The notes: generated by a model from the letters alone, not told the origin. A DNA stretch of 64,000 nucleotides from Alteromonas profundi (GCF_010500865.1 NZ_JAAAWN010000017.1:21091-85090); one strand, 5' to 3'. Numbered from the stretch's first letter, positions 35,510 to 47,430 are shown. A program made the numbers and translations.

Positions 35510-37795
35510 ATGAGCGACGAGATCATCATCAACCGCGACGGTGTAGAACAACTTCCCCTGCGACGATTTACCGAAGATGCGTACTTAAATTATTCTATGT
35601 ACGTCATTATGGACAGAGCACTTCCTCATATTTCGGATGGGCTTAAGCCGGTACAAAGGCGCATTATTTATGCGATGTCAGATTTAGGCCTAAGTGCCAA
35701 TGCTAAGTATAAAAAATCTGCGCGTACTGTGGGTGATGTATTGGGTAAATTTCATCCCCATGGCGATTCTGCCTGTTACGAGGCTATGGTGCTTATGGCG
35801 CAGCCGTTTTCCTATCGTTACCCATTAGTCGATGGACAAGGAAACTGGGGGGCGCCCGATGATCCTAAGTCTTTTGCCGCTATGCGTTATACCGAAGCTA
35901 AGCTTTCTCGATTTTCTGAAGTATTACTAAACGAGTTAGGACAGGGCACGGTTGACTGGGTGCCTAATTTCGATGGAACCTTAAATGAACCTAGCATGCT
36001 GCCCGCTAGGCTGCCGCATATTTTGTTAAATGGCGTTACCGGCATTGCAGTGGGTATGGCTACCGATATTCCCCCCCATAATGTAAGAGAGTTGGCAGCC
36101 GCATGCGCCATGTTGTTAGACAACAGCAAAGCCGATTTACAGGATGTGCTAGCGCACGTTAATGGCCCTGATTATCCCACCGAAGCTGAAATTATTACGC
36201 CAAAATCAGATATACAGAAGCTGTATGAAACTGGACGTGGCTCAATAAAGATGCGCGCCGTATATCATGAAGAAAGTGGTGATGTGGTTGTTACTGCGCT
36301 ACCTCATCAGGCTTCAGGCGCTAAAATATTAGAACAAATTGCATCTCAGATGCAGGCGAAAAAACTGCCAATGGTAAGCGATTTAAGGGATGAGTCAGAC
36401 CATGAAAACCCTACACGCTTAGTTATTACGCCGCGCTCTAACCGGGTCGATATCGCGCAACTTATGCAGCACTTGTTTGCCACCACCGATTTAGAAAAAA
36501 ACTATCGCGTAAACTTAAATATGATAGGGCTAGATGGCCGCCCTCAGGTGAAAGATCTACGCACTATTTTGACTGAATGGTTGGTATACCGAAAGGAAAC
36601 AGTGACCCGGCGCCTGCAGTACCGACTCGATAAAGTTCTCGCCCGCCTGCACATATTAGAAGGTTTACTCATCGCCTTTTTAAACATTGATGAAGTTATC
36701 GAAATTATTCGAACTTATGACAAACCTAAGCCTGAGTTAATGCAGCGTTTTGCGCTAAGCGATACACAAGCAGAAGCAATATTAGAGTTAAAGCTTCGCC
36801 ACCTAGCCAAGCTAGAAGAGGTGAAGATCCGCGGTGAGCAAGATGAGTTGGCGGCCGAGCGGGATAAGCTTCAAACATTGTTAGGATCTGATCGCCGTTT
36901 AAAAACCCTAATTAAGAAAGAAATTCTTGCCGATGCTGAGAAATATGGCGATGACCGTCGTTCTCCCTTAATGGTGAGAGAAGAAGCCAAAGCCTTATCA
37001 GAAAAAGAACTTGTTCCAGCTGAATCTGTAACCGTAGTGTTATCTGAAAAAGGCTGGGCGCGCTGCGCTAAAGGCCATGACATTGATGCTGAAGGATTGA
37101 GCTATAAAGCCGGGGACGGTTATTTATCTAGCGCTGAAGGTAAAAGCAACCAACCTGCGGTGTTTATGGATACTTCAGGACGTACCTTTTCTTGTGATGC
37201 GCACGGGTTGCCCTCTGCCCGTAGTCAGGGAGAACCTTTAACAGGACGCTTTAGCATAGTGGGGGGCGAGTCGTTTGAACATGTATTAATGGCTGCGGAT
37301 GACGCTAAGTTCTTAGTAGGCTCTGATGCGGGCTATGGCTTTGTGGGTACGTTTAAAGACATGGTCAGTAAGAATAAGGCAGGTAAAGCCTTTTTGTCAT
37401 TGCCAAAAGCGGCGAAAGTGATGAAACCGCAGCCTGTTAGCGAGTTGGAAAAAGACTGGTGCTTGGCCATTTCAAATGAAGGGCGCATGTTATTGTTCCC
37501 GTTGAGAGACTTACCAAGTTTAGGTAAAGGTAAAGGCAACAAGTTAATGAGTATTCCTTCCATCAAGGCGCAAGCAAGAGAAGAATATATTAAAATTTTA
37601 ACCGTCGTACCTGATGGCGCATCGTTAAAGGTCTCTGCAGGGAAACGTAGTATGACCTTGTCCTACGATGATCTTACCCATTATCAGGGTGAGCGTGGAC
37701 GAAGAGGCAATAAACTACCCCGCGGCCTACAGCGGGTGGATAACGTTGAAGTAGAAGCGGCGCCGCAACACAAAGACAGCGAGCAAAATAGCTAA
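35510..37795 (+). CDS. parC: DNA topoisomerase IV subunit A
   Basis: A 761-residue type IIA topoisomerase subunit that decatenates daughter chromosomes with ParE. Catalytic Tyr127 is in [10 protein letters not shown]; the preceding Arg126 is conserved. The quinolone-resistance region reads [11 protein letters not shown], with Ser87 and Glu91 equivalent to E. coli Ser80 and Glu84, both the sensitive residues. The C-terminal beta-pinwheel follows ([25 protein letters not shown]). parE is not in the window. A 12-bp inverted repeat overlaps the last codons. Confidence 0.97.
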   Translation: MSDEIIINRDGVEQLPLRRFTEDAYLNYSMYVIMDRALPHISDGLKPVQRRIIYAMSDLGLSANAKYKKSARTVGDVLGKFHPHGDSACYEAMVLMAQPFSYRYPLVDGQGNWGAPDDPKSFAAMRYTEAKLSRFSEVLLNELGQGTVDWVPNFDGTLNEPSMLPARLPHILLNGVTGIAVGMATDIPPHNVRELAAACAMLLDNSKADLQDVLAHVNGPDYPTEAEIITPKSDIQKLYETGRGSIKMRAVYHEESGDVVVTALPHQASGAKILEQIASQMQAKKLPMVSDLRDESDHENPTRLVITPRSNRVDIAQLMQHLFATTDLEKNYRVNLNMIGLDGRPQVKDLRTILTEWLVYRKETVTRRLQYRLDKVLARLHILEGLLIAFLNIDEVIEIIRTYDKPKPELMQRFALSDTQAEAILELKLRHLAKLEEVKIRGEQDELAAERDKLQTLLGSDRRLKTLIKKEILADAEKYGDDRRSPLMVREEAKALSEKELVPAESVTVVLSEKGWARCAKGHDIDAEGLSYKAGDGYLSSAEGKSNQPAVFMDTSGRTFSCDAHGLPSARSQGEPLTGRFSIVGGESFEHVLMAADDAKFLVGSDAGYGFVGTFKDMVSKNKAGKAFLSLPKAAKVMKPQPVSELEKDWCLAISNEGRMLLFPLRDLPSLGKGKGNKLMSIPSIKAQAREEYIKILTVVPDGASLKVSAGKRSMTLSYDDLTHYQGERGRRGNKLPRGLQRVDNVEVEAAPQHKDSEQNS

Positions 37796-37821
37796 GCGAT
37801 TGTGATCTATTGCTCGCTGTC
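37775..37821. repeat. Inverted repeat spanning the parC stop codon
   Basis: GACAGCGAGCAA at 37775-37786 (inside parC) pairs perfectly with TTGCTCGCTGTC at 37810-37821; the stop codon is in the 23-nt loop. It lies 48 bp before the H-NOX-like gene. No T run follows, so it may be a transcript stabiliser or partial terminator. Confidence 0.6.
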
Positions 37822-37869
37822 AGCCTATATATGAAGCAGTAAGTTTCTATAGCGTGAACAGGAGGCAAT

Positions 37870-38409
37870 ATGTTAGGGATCGTCTTTACATCGCTTATAG
37901 ATATGTTGGAGACGGAAGCCTCGCCAGATTTCGCAAACGAGGTCATGTCACAAGCAAGGTTGTCGGGTGTGAGGGATTACGCCGTTGCAAAAAATTATCC
38001 CTATGAGCACATGCAGCGCATGGTGGAGGTGTTGGTAGAAAGAACTGGCAAATCGGCGAATGCGTTGTTACATGAAATAGGCCGCTATTTATTCGCCCGT
38101 TTAGCCGATGATTACCGAGAACTGCTGACTGAGCAAGAAGGTTTGCTGAATCTATTAACATGGGTAGACAGTGAACTTGATGACAGGGTGAAAAAAGTAA
38201 ACCCGGATGCCACCATTCCACGCTTTACTGTACTTTCTCGTACCGATACAGCCATGCGTCTGCACTATTATTCGACCCGTGATCTTCACGCTTTAGCAGA
38301 AGGGGTAATGGACGCGGCGGCTGAATTTTATGATTGCCATTTAGAACGGGAAATCCATCAAACAGAAACGCCGCATACCTACGAGTTTAGTTTATCTGTA
38401 CTTCGATAA
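37870..38409 (+). CDS. H-NOX-fold (heme NO-binding-like) protein lacking the proximal His
   Basis: 179 residues, the normal H-NOX length. H-NOX domains bind heme and sense NO or O2, signalling to kinases, cyclases or diguanylate enzymes. Aligned by eye with soluble guanylate cyclase beta1 and Shewanella H-NOX: N-terminal MLGIVFTSLIDML, mid GRYLFARLADDY, and the heme-propionate motif YxSxR as YYSTR (HYYSTRDLHALAEG), as in beta1. The nine-residue block from the ligand His to Pro (HDHLATIYP in beta1) reads DDRVKKVNP, so Asp104 replaces the His. No His lies nearby in that helix. GGAGG lies about 6 bases before the start. The gene follows parC by 74 bp; the hybrid kinase two genes back is a possible but unproven partner. 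Confidence 0.85.
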   Translation: MLGIVFTSLIDMLETEASPDFANEVMSQARLSGVRDYAVAKNYPYEHMQRMVEVLVERTGKSANALLHEIGRYLFARLADDYRELLTEQEGLLNLLTWVDSELDDRVKKVNPDATIPRFTVLSRTDTAMRLHYYSTRDLHALAEGVMDAAAEFYDCHLEREIHQTETPHTYEFSLSVLR

Positions 38410-38425
38410 GCACTAACTGTACATT

Positions 38426-38447
38426 GCCAAGCACAGGCGTGCTTGGC
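38426..38447. terminator. Hairpin between the H-NOX-like gene and the arginine operon
   Basis: GCCAAGCAC at 38426-38434 and GTGCTTGGC at 38439-38447, 9-bp stem with AGGC loop, between convergent genes. Weak T content follows on the plus side. Confidence 0.7.
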
Positions 38448-38455
38448 GTTTACAT

Positions 38456-39262
38456 TTACTTGGCGTTGGTGCTTTCGAAAATTTTATCCGCAGAGGCCGC
38501 AACAAACCCTTGATAAAGTTTGCCATTGTCCATGGTATAACGTTGTGCGAACTCGTAAAAGCAACTTGGGATAGCAAGGGTTTCCTCGCTAAACGCAACC
38601 TCAGCGCTGTCTGCCATGGTTGACGATTGAGCCAAGTACACCTCTGGGCCGCCTTTAATTTCACCGCCGGAAGTGTTTAATACAAAACCTGCATCTTTAA
38701 GTAATGTATTCACTTCCTCAAGCTCATTGGTACTGCTTAGGTGGTTTACGCTTACGGTAAAGTGATTGGCGCGAAAGCCCCATGCTGCTAGCCATGCAGC
38801 GTATTCAGATTCATTCAATAAGGTGTCGTAGTCGGCCTTACTCACCTTCCAATGACGTCCTGAATACAAAAAGTTATCTGCAGTAACTTGCTCGCCGTCC
38901 ATCTGTGCAACTAAACTTTCAATGATGGCTTGTGCTTGTTGCGATAACTCATTCACCCGAAGTTCACTGATAAATACTTTTGGTTGGGTATCATCAGGAT
39001 GTTCGAAGTGCTTTGCCGTTAACTTTTTAGCTTCAAAATTGTAGTCGCCTTTTTCTTCGTAACCGAGAGCGAGAAAGTGGGCGGCAAGCTTATCCAACGC
39101 AGTCTTATCTAACGCAAACGTTCTAAACGCCACATGATCGTTTACAATTTCACTGGTGTTTTCTTCTCCGGCCAATAGTGCGTGAATCTTATACGCCGAG
39201 GGCGTTATAGCCACGTAGTCATCCCACATATTGGCAAACAAAGTATCTATGTTGCTGTGCAT
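38456..39262 (-). CDS. DUF1338-family metal-dependent oxygenase, short form
   Basis: 268 residues. DUF1338 includes HglS/YdcJ, Fe(II) 2-oxoadipate dioxygenase/decarboxylases of about 450 residues. This is the shorter version. The three metal ligands can be proposed: His43 (NDHVAFRTF), His167 (ANHFTVSVNH) and Glu237 (CFYEFAQRY). It is the last gene of the arginine catabolic operon, 16 bp after astD, so it probably acts on an acid from that route or a parallel amino-acid pathway; this is inference. The start is set at MHSNIDTLF with AAGGA upstream; the frame's TTG three codons earlier is unlikely. Confidence 0.82.
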   Translation of the reverse strand: MHSNIDTLFANMWDDYVAITPSAYKIHALLAGEENTSEIVNDHVAFRTFALDKTALDKLAAHFLALGYEEKGDYNFEAKKLTAKHFEHPDDTQPKVFISELRVNELSQQAQAIIESLVAQMDGEQVTADNFLYSGRHWKVSKADYDTLLNESEYAAWLAAWGFRANHFTVSVNHLSSTNELEEVNTLLKDAGFVLNTSGGEIKGGPEVYLAQSSTMADSAEVAFSEETLAIPSCFYEFAQRYTMDNGKLYQGFVAASADKIFESTNAK

Positions 39263-39278
39263 AACATTCAAATCCTTC

Positions 39279-40748
39279 TTACAACGATAGCCCAGGGCTT
39301 AATTTACCCGGCAAGGTAACTTTATCCAACTCTACTGAAGATACGGGATAGGCACAGTAATCAGCCGCGTAGAAAGCACTTGCTCTATGATTACCACTAT
39401 CGCCAATACCACCAAACGGTGCCGCGCTGCTTGCTCCCGTAATCGGACGGTTCCAGTTCACAATGCCGGCGCGTATACGGGCAAAGAAATATTTATAATC
39501 GTCTTCATTATCTGCAAGTAAGCCGGCAGAAAGCCCGAAACTGGTGTTGTTGGCTTGCTTAATGGCAGTGTCGAAATCGCTATATCGAATGACTTTTAGT
39601 AGCGGACCAAAGTGTTCTTCATCGGGTAAATCTTTGAGAATATCTGTTACATCGATAATCCCCGGCGTAGCGAAGCCTTTGCTCTTATCGCTTTGTTCTA
39701 AGCGTACCAGTACATTTGCGCCTAGCGCTTCGAGTTGATTTTGTGCGCTAACCATTCCCGCGGCTGCCGCAGATGAAATCATTGCGCCCATAAAAGGCTG
39801 TTCCTTGGCGTCGTAATCGCCTACCTTAATCGCTTTAGTGACGTCAATTAGGCGTGCCAGAATAGCATCGCCACGTTCACCTAATGGCAAGAACAGACGA
39901 CGAGCACAGGTGCAGCGTTGACCAGAAGTGATAAACGCAGATTGCACGATATCGTGTACCGCAGCATCAATGTCATTTACGTCTTTAACGATAAGCGGGT
40001 TATTTCCACCCATCTCTAAAGCTAAAATTTTACCCGGATGACCGGCAAACTGTTCGTGTAGAATTTTTCCAGTACGTGAACTACCGGTAAAGAATAGGCC
40101 ATCAATTTCGTTATGTGAGGCCAATGCCTTACCTGTTTCTACTTCGCCTTGCACCAAGTTTAGTACGCCAGCGGGCAAACCTGCAGCATCCCATAGTTTA
40201 ACCATTTCCTGTGCCACCATAGGTGTTAGGTCGCTAGGTTTAAATACTACAGTGTTACCCGCTATAAGCGCAGGAATGATATGGCCATTAGGTAAATGAC
40301 CAGGGAAGTTATAGGGGCCAAAAACGGCTACAACACCATGGGGCTTATGGCGAATGAAGGCTTTGCCTACCGGCATGGGGTTTTCCACATTGCCCGTACG
40401 CTCAAAATAGGCTTTTTCTGAAATGCCTATTTTCCCCATCATTGCACCTACTTCAGTGGCCGTTTCCCACTCGGGTTTACCGGTTTCTTGCGCTATCACT
40501 TTAGCGAGGTGTTCTTTGTTGTCAGCTAATTTTTCGCCGTATACTTTAATTATCGCTAAGCGCTCTTCAACGGTTTTCATGCTCCAACCGGTAAGGGCTT
40601 CACGAGCTGCACTTAGTGCTGTATCAATTTGTGCTGGTGAGGCAGATTTGCCTTCCCAGATGGTAACATTTTTAGCTGGATCGATAGAGGCTAACGGGTG
40701 ACCTTCACCGGCAACCCATTCACCGTTTATATAATGTGTGTGTAGCAT
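39279..40748 (-). CDS. astD: Succinylglutamate-semialdehyde dehydrogenase
   Basis: A 489-residue NAD-dependent aldehyde dehydrogenase, fourth step of the arginine succinyltransferase (AST) pathway, giving N-succinylglutamate. ALDH motifs: [38 protein letters not shown] (with the general-base Glu) and GQRCTCARR with the catalytic Cys. The start [11 protein letters not shown] matches AstD. Gaps of 13 bp to astA and 16 bp to the DUF1338 gene show one operon. Confidence 0.95.
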   Translation of the reverse strand: MLHTHYINGEWVAGEGHPLASIDPAKNVTIWEGKSASPAQIDTALSAAREALTGWSMKTVEERLAIIKVYGEKLADNKEHLAKVIAQETGKPEWETATEVGAMMGKIGISEKAYFERTGNVENPMPVGKAFIRHKPHGVVAVFGPYNFPGHLPNGHIIPALIAGNTVVFKPSDLTPMVAQEMVKLWDAAGLPAGVLNLVQGEVETGKALASHNEIDGLFFTGSSRTGKILHEQFAGHPGKILALEMGGNNPLIVKDVNDIDAAVHDIVQSAFITSGQRCTCARRLFLPLGERGDAILARLIDVTKAIKVGDYDAKEQPFMGAMISSAAAAGMVSAQNQLEALGANVLVRLEQSDKSKGFATPGIIDVTDILKDLPDEEHFGPLLKVIRYSDFDTAIKQANNTSFGLSAGLLADNEDDYKYFFARIRAGIVNWNRPITGASSAAPFGGIGDSGNHRASAFYAADYCAYPVSSVELDKVTLPGKLSPGLSL

Positions 40749-40761
40749 GTGAGTGTCCTTC

Positions 40762-41799
40762 TTAGTCTGGAAATGTCACAGGTGCAAAACGCACCATGTC
40801 GCCTTCCGCAACATTCAGCGCGGCCGCAGTTTGGCGGGTTAAAACCGCCACCTGTTTTTCTTCGCTGATAGTCATTTCAGTGGCTACTGCGCGAAAATCG
40901 GCCACCGACGTATTAATAATATAGTGCGTTTGACCTTGTGCCGCGGTGGCATCATCAATCACCACTGGCAGTTTCAAACTTGATTGGGCGGTACGTACAT
41001 GGCTCAAGTTTGCCTCTACGGTGGGGCCAGCATCGAATATGTCTACGTAACCTCGGCAACTGAAGCCTTCTTCTTGCAACAATTGCAGGGCAGGTCGCGT
41101 TTTAGTGTGTACCTGACCAATTACCGCCTGCGCTTCTTTGCTTAGCAAGTTGACGTAAATAGGGTATTTGGGCATAAGCTCAGCAATAAATACCTTATTT
41201 CCAATACCCGTTAGGTAGTCAGCGGTGGGGAAGTCCATCGAAAAGAAGTGGGTTTCTAACCATTCCCAAAAGGGTGAACGGCCCTTTTCGTCACTCACGC
41301 CTCGCATTTCGGCGATGATGGTTTCAGAGAAACGCTCCCTGTGTTCCATCATGAATAAAAATCGAACCTTCGACAGAAAGCGACCATTAATACCGCCGCG
41401 GGCTTGCTCCCGTAAGAACAAAGTACATATTTCGGTTACGCCGGTATAGTCGTTGCAGAAGGTTAAGATTTCCACCGTGTTGTGAATGTTTAACTCACGT
41501 GATGCATGCACTACTTTACTAAGATGATAGTGGTAAAACGCGTCATCTATACCTACTGCAGCTTCAATTCCCGTGGTACCCACTACGTCGCCGGTACGCG
41601 TATCTTCCATTACAAACAAGTATGACTCGTCGCCTGGTTGAGTTACTTCTTTTTTGTTGAAGGCCAGTTCTGCACGGCTAATTTTTCGCTGCAATAGTTC
41701 GTCGTTGACAGGGAGCGAGGTAAACCCGATCCCCGATTCAACGGCAATATCATGGAGCGACTGATAGTCAGATTGTCTGATTGGGCGAATTACATTCAT
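40762..41799 (-). CDS. astA: Arginine N-succinyltransferase
   Basis: 345 residues. Transfers succinyl from succinyl-CoA to arginine, first step of the AST pathway. Family landmarks: [61 protein letters not shown] and the C-terminal [13 protein letters not shown]. Here a single astA follows argD/astC by 24 bp. The next AST enzymes astB and astE are not in the window. Confidence 0.95.
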   Translation of the reverse strand: MNVIRPIRQSDYQSLHDIAVESGIGFTSLPVNDELLQRKISRAELAFNKKEVTQPGDESYLFVMEDTRTGDVVGTTGIEAAVGIDDAFYHYHLSKVVHASRELNIHNTVEILTFCNDYTGVTEICTLFLREQARGGINGRFLSKVRFLFMMEHRERFSETIIAEMRGVSDEKGRSPFWEWLETHFFSMDFPTADYLTGIGNKVFIAELMPKYPIYVNLLSKEAQAVIGQVHTKTRPALQLLQEEGFSCRGYVDIFDAGPTVEANLSHVRTAQSSLKLPVVIDDATAAQGQTHYIINTSVADFRAVATEMTISEEKQVAVLTRQTAAALNVAEGDMVRFAPVTFPD

Positions 41800-41823
41800 G
41801 TTCGCTTGCTCGCAAGTAATGGA

Positions 41824-43355
<1,532 letters not shown>

Positions 43356-44522
43356 TTAACTATTTTCTTCGTCTCTTGATACCGGAAGGGTGAAAATATC
43401 GACAGATTTTAAGGTTTCTAATAAGCCAGCGGGATACTGCTGGGCTCTAAATATGGGTTTCACTTCGGGCATAGTGACTAATTTAGACTGGTGTAACATT
43501 CTTACCTTAGTGTAGGTGCGTGCCTGTTCAAGCACTTTAGGTAAAGAACCTACTTCACCCGGGTTATTCTGTGCACATTGACGCATAGCATTACCTAAAA
43601 ACATACGCTTAAGCATCATATTTTCAAGAACATCAGCGGCCACTTTTTCAGCGAACTCTTCTTGAATGGCGACTAAGTAGTTCGCAGAAGGAGCTATTTT
43701 TAACAGGGCATCGTGGCGCTGACGCTCTTTATCTTTCTGACACTCTTGTAAAAGGTGCAAATGCACTTTATCAAATAGCTTGAAATAAAGACGTATCACT
43801 GCGCAACGACCAAGCTGGCTAAGCATGCCAAAAGTAAATGCATCGTTCGCGCGAAGCTTGTACCGGGGGGCAATGTGCATAGCAGCTACTGCCGAGCCAT
43901 GAGAAAACTGAGATAGTTTAAGTTTAATACATGGGTAAGGATCGGTAATTTGCGGCATCGCTCGCTTTAGCACTAATGAGGGGATAATTAGGCGCAAATT
44001 CTCTATTCCCAAAAAGCTTAACGCGGTTCTTAAGGTTTCTACGACAATAACTCGCCCCTTTGAATCACGCCGGCGAAACTGTGCCGAATTAACCACTTGC
44101 ATCAACTCATCGTATAGCCATGGTAAGCCTGCGGCAAAGGGCTCTACTTTTGATATAGAGGTAGCGCGCACGGCCAGCGCATCAAGCAACCCGCCTACAT
44201 CCTCGCTTAAATTAAGTGTTTGGGTAAAAAGCTCGTTAGTAAAAGAGAGTTGCTCACTAAGCTCGCCAATTAATACCTCATGAAGGTAATGGCTGACGCT
44301 GTCAATATAAGAGGCTTCAGAAAGTGCTTGTAAGCGCTTATTCTCAATTGCCTCTTTTTCAACGTGTAAAAGACGGCGACGCGCATCGCCTTGCTCAGAT
44401 TGCGCAAAGCTAATTTCACCAGGGGTGCGTTTACCTGCCAGTTTCATGGCCCGCTCTGGAGAAATAAGTAGATTCTCAAAGCGCTCATCCAGAGATATAG
44501 GCGTCGACGGCGTGGTCGTCAT
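43356..44522 (-). CDS. HDOD domain-containing protein
   Basis: About 388 residues. A region of about 130-310 has the look of an HDOD domain, a metal-less HD-like fold used in signalling (LRTALSFLGIENLRLIIPSLVLKR, FGMLSQLGRCAVIRLYF). The N-terminal part contains a charged, probably helical stretch (EKEAIENKRLQALSEA). There is no TM or output domain. HDOD proteins often sit in chemotaxis or cyclic-di-GMP networks, but no partner is adjacent. The start at MTTTPSTPISL is chosen because AGGAG lies upstream; an in-frame ATG 19 codons earlier is possible. Confidence 0.8.
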   Translation of the reverse strand: MTTTPSTPISLDERFENLLISPERAMKLAGKRTPGEISFAQSEQGDARRRLLHVEKEAIENKRLQALSEASYIDSVSHYLHEVLIGELSEQLSFTNELFTQTLNLSEDVGGLLDALAVRATSISKVEPFAAGLPWLYDELMQVVNSAQFRRRDSKGRVIVVETLRTALSFLGIENLRLIIPSLVLKRAMPQITDPYPCIKLKLSQFSHGSAVAAMHIAPRYKLRANDAFTFGMLSQLGRCAVIRLYFKLFDKVHLHLLQECQKDKERQRHDALLKIAPSANYLVAIQEEFAEKVAADVLENMMLKRMFLGNAMRQCAQNNPGEVGSLPKVLEQARTYTKVRMLHQSKLVTMPEVKPIFRAQQYPAGLLETLKSVDIFTLPVSRDEENS

Positions 44523-44791
44523 CTTTATAAAGCTCCTGCTCAATAGCTGTTCATGCGTGTGCGCGTTAGTGGCGTACATTTACCCTACCTTGTTCTTATT
44601 TTAACGTCATCAAGCCATGTATCTTGGTTTACTGTTTAAAGAACCCAGAGGCATCTATAAAAAGTAAACAAAAACAACCATAAATGCGAGTTTAAAGCCG
44701 CACTATTATAACGGCAAGATAGCTTACAACTTGATGGCGTTTTTTATACTCAAGTGTACTCACGTATATATTTAAGTATATACATCAGACG

Positions 44792-45367
44792 TTAGGCGGT
44801 AAGGAAGGCCTTAAGCACATCATGTCCATATTCGGTTAGTAGTGACTCAGGGTGATATTGTACGCCCCATATTGGCAGTGATTTATGAGACAGGGCCATA
44901 ATTTCTTTTTGGTTGTCATCTGTCATGCACCACGCATCTACGTTTAAGCAAGCGGGTAGGGTACTAGGTTCAATAACCAGTGAATGATATCGGGTAACAT
45001 TGAAGCGCGTAGGCAAGCCGCTAAATAGCCCTTTATTCGTGTGGTGTAATTCTGATACTTTGCCGTGCTTAATTTCTTTAGCACCGACCACCGTAGCCCC
45101 AAATACTTGACCAATAGCCTGATGACCGAGGCAGACCCCTAAAATAGGCAAGGAGGATTGAAAGTGACGAATGGCTTGAAGGCTGATGCCTGATTCGTTA
45201 GGCGTACACGGACCAGGTGATATAACTAAATGGCTAGGCGATAAACCTTCAATATCTGCGATAGTAACTGCATTATTGCGAACCACTTCAACGTTTATAC
45301 CTAGCTCGGTAAAGTACCTCGCTAGGTTATGCGTAAACGAGTCGAAATTATCAATTAAAAGCAGCAC
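44792..45367 (-). CDS. pabA: Aminodeoxychorismate synthase glutamine amidotransferase subunit
   Basis: A 191-residue class I glutaminase feeding ammonia to PabB for p-aminobenzoate (folate) synthesis; the same type of subunit serves anthranilate synthase (TrpG). The catalytic triad is visible: Cys79 in GVCLGHQ, and His172 and Glu174 in QYHPES. The start MLLLIDNFDSFTHNL is canonical. Context trpS-pabA-...-argD-ast is the usual pabA neighbourhood in gammaproteobacteria and no trp gene cluster is here, which favours PabA over TrpG. It lies 28 bp downstream of trpS and is probably co-transcribed. Confidence 0.92.
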   Translation of the reverse strand: MLLLIDNFDSFTHNLARYFTELGINVEVVRNNAVTIADIEGLSPSHLVISPGPCTPNESGISLQAIRHFQSSLPILGVCLGHQAIGQVFGATVVGAKEIKHGKVSELHHTNKGLFSGLPTRFNVTRYHSLVIEPSTLPACLNVDAWCMTDDNQKEIMALSHKSLPIWGVQYHPESLLTEYGHDVLKAFLTA

Positions 45368-45395
45368 TACTACCTAGCCCTTTTTCTATTTCGCC

Positions 45396-46403
45396 TTAGG
45401 GCTTAGGAATAAAACCTATTGCTTCATAGACATTTTTTAAGGTTACTGCAGCGCGACGTGACGCTTTATCTGCCCCTTCACGCATTACTTGGTTTAAGTA
45501 ATCGCGATTATTACGTAAATCAGTGTAGCGCTGTTGTATGGGTTCTATTAAGGCTACCACTGCATCAGCTACGTCGCCTTTAAGGTGGCCATACATCTTG
45601 TCTTCGTATTCAGGCACTAAGCTGTCGATAGACTTTCCAGTGGCCAAAGAAAGCAAGGTTAACAGATTGGAAACACCCGCTTTTTCCGTAGGATTAAAGT
45701 AGATATTGGCCTGTTCGTCAGAGTCGGTAACCGCGCGCTTGATTTTTTTCGCTATTTTCTTAGGCTCTTCCAGTAATCCAATGAAGTTGTTCGGATTAGT
45801 GTCTGACTTAGACATCTTTTTATTCGGCTCTTGTAAGCTCATAATACGGGCCCCAAATTCCGGAATATAAGGGTCTGGTAGTTTAAAGACATCACCGTAT
45901 AAATTGTTTACCCGGGTTGCGATATCACGGGTTAGTTCCAAGTGTTGTTTCTGATCTTCACCTACCGGCACTTTATCAGCTTGATAGGCAAGAATATCTG
46001 CAGCCTGAAGCACAGGGTAGCTATAAAGCCCAACATTAATATTGTTCTCATTCTTAGCAGATTTGTCTTTAAACTGGGTCATCCGGTTAAGTTCGCCCAT
46101 TTGCGTATAGCAATTGAGTACCCATGATAGCTGAGCATGCTCAGGCACGTGCGATTGTACAAACAAGGTGCTTTTTTGTGGGTCGATACCGCAGGCTAAA
46201 TAAAGCGCCAGGCCATCTAAACACGCATCAAACAGTTTTTTAGGGTCTTGACGTACAGTAATGGCGTGTAAGTCCACTAGCATATAAAGACAGTCATGAT
46301 CGTCTTGCATGGAAACCCACTGCTTAAGTGCACCCATATAGTTGCCAAGGGTTAATTGTCCGGAAGGCTGACAGCCACTTAATACAACGGGTTTATTACT
46401 CAT
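45396..46403 (-). CDS. trpS: Tryptophanyl-tRNA synthetase
   Basis: A class I aminoacyl-tRNA synthetase of 335 residues. HIGH-like motif in [17 protein letters not shown] in [10 protein letters not shown]. The open frame reaches 49 codons upstream into rpe, but [15 protein letters not shown] is the family start. It follows rpe after 25 bp. The usual intervening gph (phosphoglycolate phosphatase) is absent here. Confidence 0.96.
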   Translation of the reverse strand: MSNKPVVLSGCQPSGQLTLGNYMGALKQWVSMQDDHDCLYMLVDLHAITVRQDPKKLFDACLDGLALYLACGIDPQKSTLFVQSHVPEHAQLSWVLNCYTQMGELNRMTQFKDKSAKNENNINVGLYSYPVLQAADILAYQADKVPVGEDQKQHLELTRDIATRVNNLYGDVFKLPDPYIPEFGARIMSLQEPNKKMSKSDTNPNNFIGLLEEPKKIAKKIKRAVTDSDEQANIYFNPTEKAGVSNLLTLLSLATGKSIDSLVPEYEDKMYGHLKGDVADAVVALIEPIQQRYTDLRNNRDYLNQVMREGADKASRRAAVTLKNVYEAIGFIPKP

Positions 46404-46428
46404 GATAAATACCTGTGAAAATAAAAAA

Positions 46429-47106
46429 TTATGCCTTGTCGAGGCTTGATAATGCGTTACGCATGTCGTCAATGACATGTTGATAGTTTGGTTGCGAAAA
46501 TATTGCAGAGCCAGCAACAAACATGTCTGCGCCTGCCTCGGCGATGGCACGAATGTTATCGACTTTTACGCCACCGTCAATTTCTATTCGTATATCTTGA
46601 CCACTTTCGTTAATACGCTGTTTTACCGCGCGCACTTTATCAAGGGTGCTAGGGATAAATTTCTGACCCCCAAAACCTGGATTTACCGACATCATAAGTA
46701 TGTGATGCAGTTTATCCATCACATGGTCAAGATAGTGCAGTGGGGTGGCGGGGTTTATAGCTAGCCCCGGCTGGCACCCTGCATCAATAATTAACTGTAA
46801 CGAACGATCTACATGTTCAGATGCTTCAGGGTGAAAACTAATGAAGCTAGCGCCGGCATCGGCGAATTTACTAATAAGCTCATCAACGGGCTTAACCATC
46901 AAGTGCACGTCTATGGGGGCGGTGATGCCATATTTTCTCAATGCTTCACAAATCATCGGGCCAAAGGTGAGGTTAGGCACGTAATGATTATCCATCACAT
47001 CAAAGTGCACTACATCTGCACCAGCCTTGAGCACGTTTTCAACCTCTTCTCCTAAGCGAGCAAAGTCAGCAGATAAAATTGAAGGAGCAATCCAATAAGG
47101 TTTCAT
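46429..47106 (-). CDS. rpe: Ribulose-phosphate 3-epimerase
   Basis: A 225-residue TIM-barrel enzyme of the pentose phosphate pathway interconverting ribulose-5-P and xylulose-5-P. Motifs: [34 protein letters not shown] with metal-binding His and catalytic Asp, [13 protein letters not shown] and IEIDGGV with the second catalytic Asp. In enteric genomes rpe sits in the aroK-aroB-damX-dam-rpe-gph-trpS operon; here dam is 1.9 kb away with three plus-strand genes inserted, so rpe-trpS-pabA must have its own promoter. Confidence 0.96.
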   Translation of the reverse strand: MKPYWIAPSILSADFARLGEEVENVLKAGADVVHFDVMDNHYVPNLTFGPMICEALRKYGITAPIDVHLMVKPVDELISKFADAGASFISFHPEASEHVDRSLQLIIDAGCQPGLAINPATPLHYLDHVMDKLHHILMMSVNPGFGGQKFIPSTLDKVRAVKQRINESGQDIRIEIDGGVKVDNIRAIAEAGADMFVAGSAIFSQPNYQHVIDDMRNALSSLDKA

Positions 47107-47261
47107 TTTTCTTCCTTAACGCAAGGCGCTGCAGATTATAGGGCAAGTGCCTAGAGTTTACCGAAATACCGGGAATGAAAAAAGCTGGGAATGCGTATTT
47201 TGCCCCATAGCGGCTAAGACAAGTGAAGAGGGGGCTCACATTATTTTTATTGATTGAATAG

Positions 47262-47278
47262 TGCCCAATATTGGTGAG
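47262..47278 (+). promoter_or_regulatory. NtrC-like site upstream of torF
   Basis: TGCCCAATATTGGTGAG matches the NtrC palindrome at ten of fourteen defined positions and resembles the better site in front of glnK (both share CAA and GGTG cores with the same spacing). It lies about 150 bp upstream of the torF sigma54-type promoter. The wider region 47107-47507 holds no ORF. Confidence 0.4.
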
Positions 47279-47286
47279 TTCGCTCT

Positions 47287-47314
47287 ATATAGGTGCATTC
47301 GGCTGCACCTATAT
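47287..47314. repeat. Perfect 11-bp inverted repeat upstream of torF
   Basis: ATATAGGTGCA at 47287-47297 and TGCACCTATAT at 47304-47314 around TTCGGC. No T run follows. It is either an end-of-transcript hairpin or a dimeric regulator site. It contains NtrC-like half-sites, but in the opposite (everted) orientation. Confidence 0.65.
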
Positions 47315-47414
47315 TGTTAATGCGCAATTAGGCAACACCAAGGTGACAAAATTTTAACTAAATAATTCAGAAGCTTAGGATTAAGTTGGTTAATTTTTAA
47401 AGGCTTTTATAAAT

Positions 47415-47430
47415 GGGCATCGCTTTTGCT
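47415..47430 (+). promoter_or_regulatory. Sigma54-type promoter of torF
   Basis: GGGCATCGCTTTTGCT carries GG and GC exactly ten bases apart, with GGCAT and TTGCT cores of the sigma54 consensus (TGGCAYR-N4-TTGCW); two flanking positions differ. Transcription would begin about 67 bp before the torF start. Confidence 0.7.
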
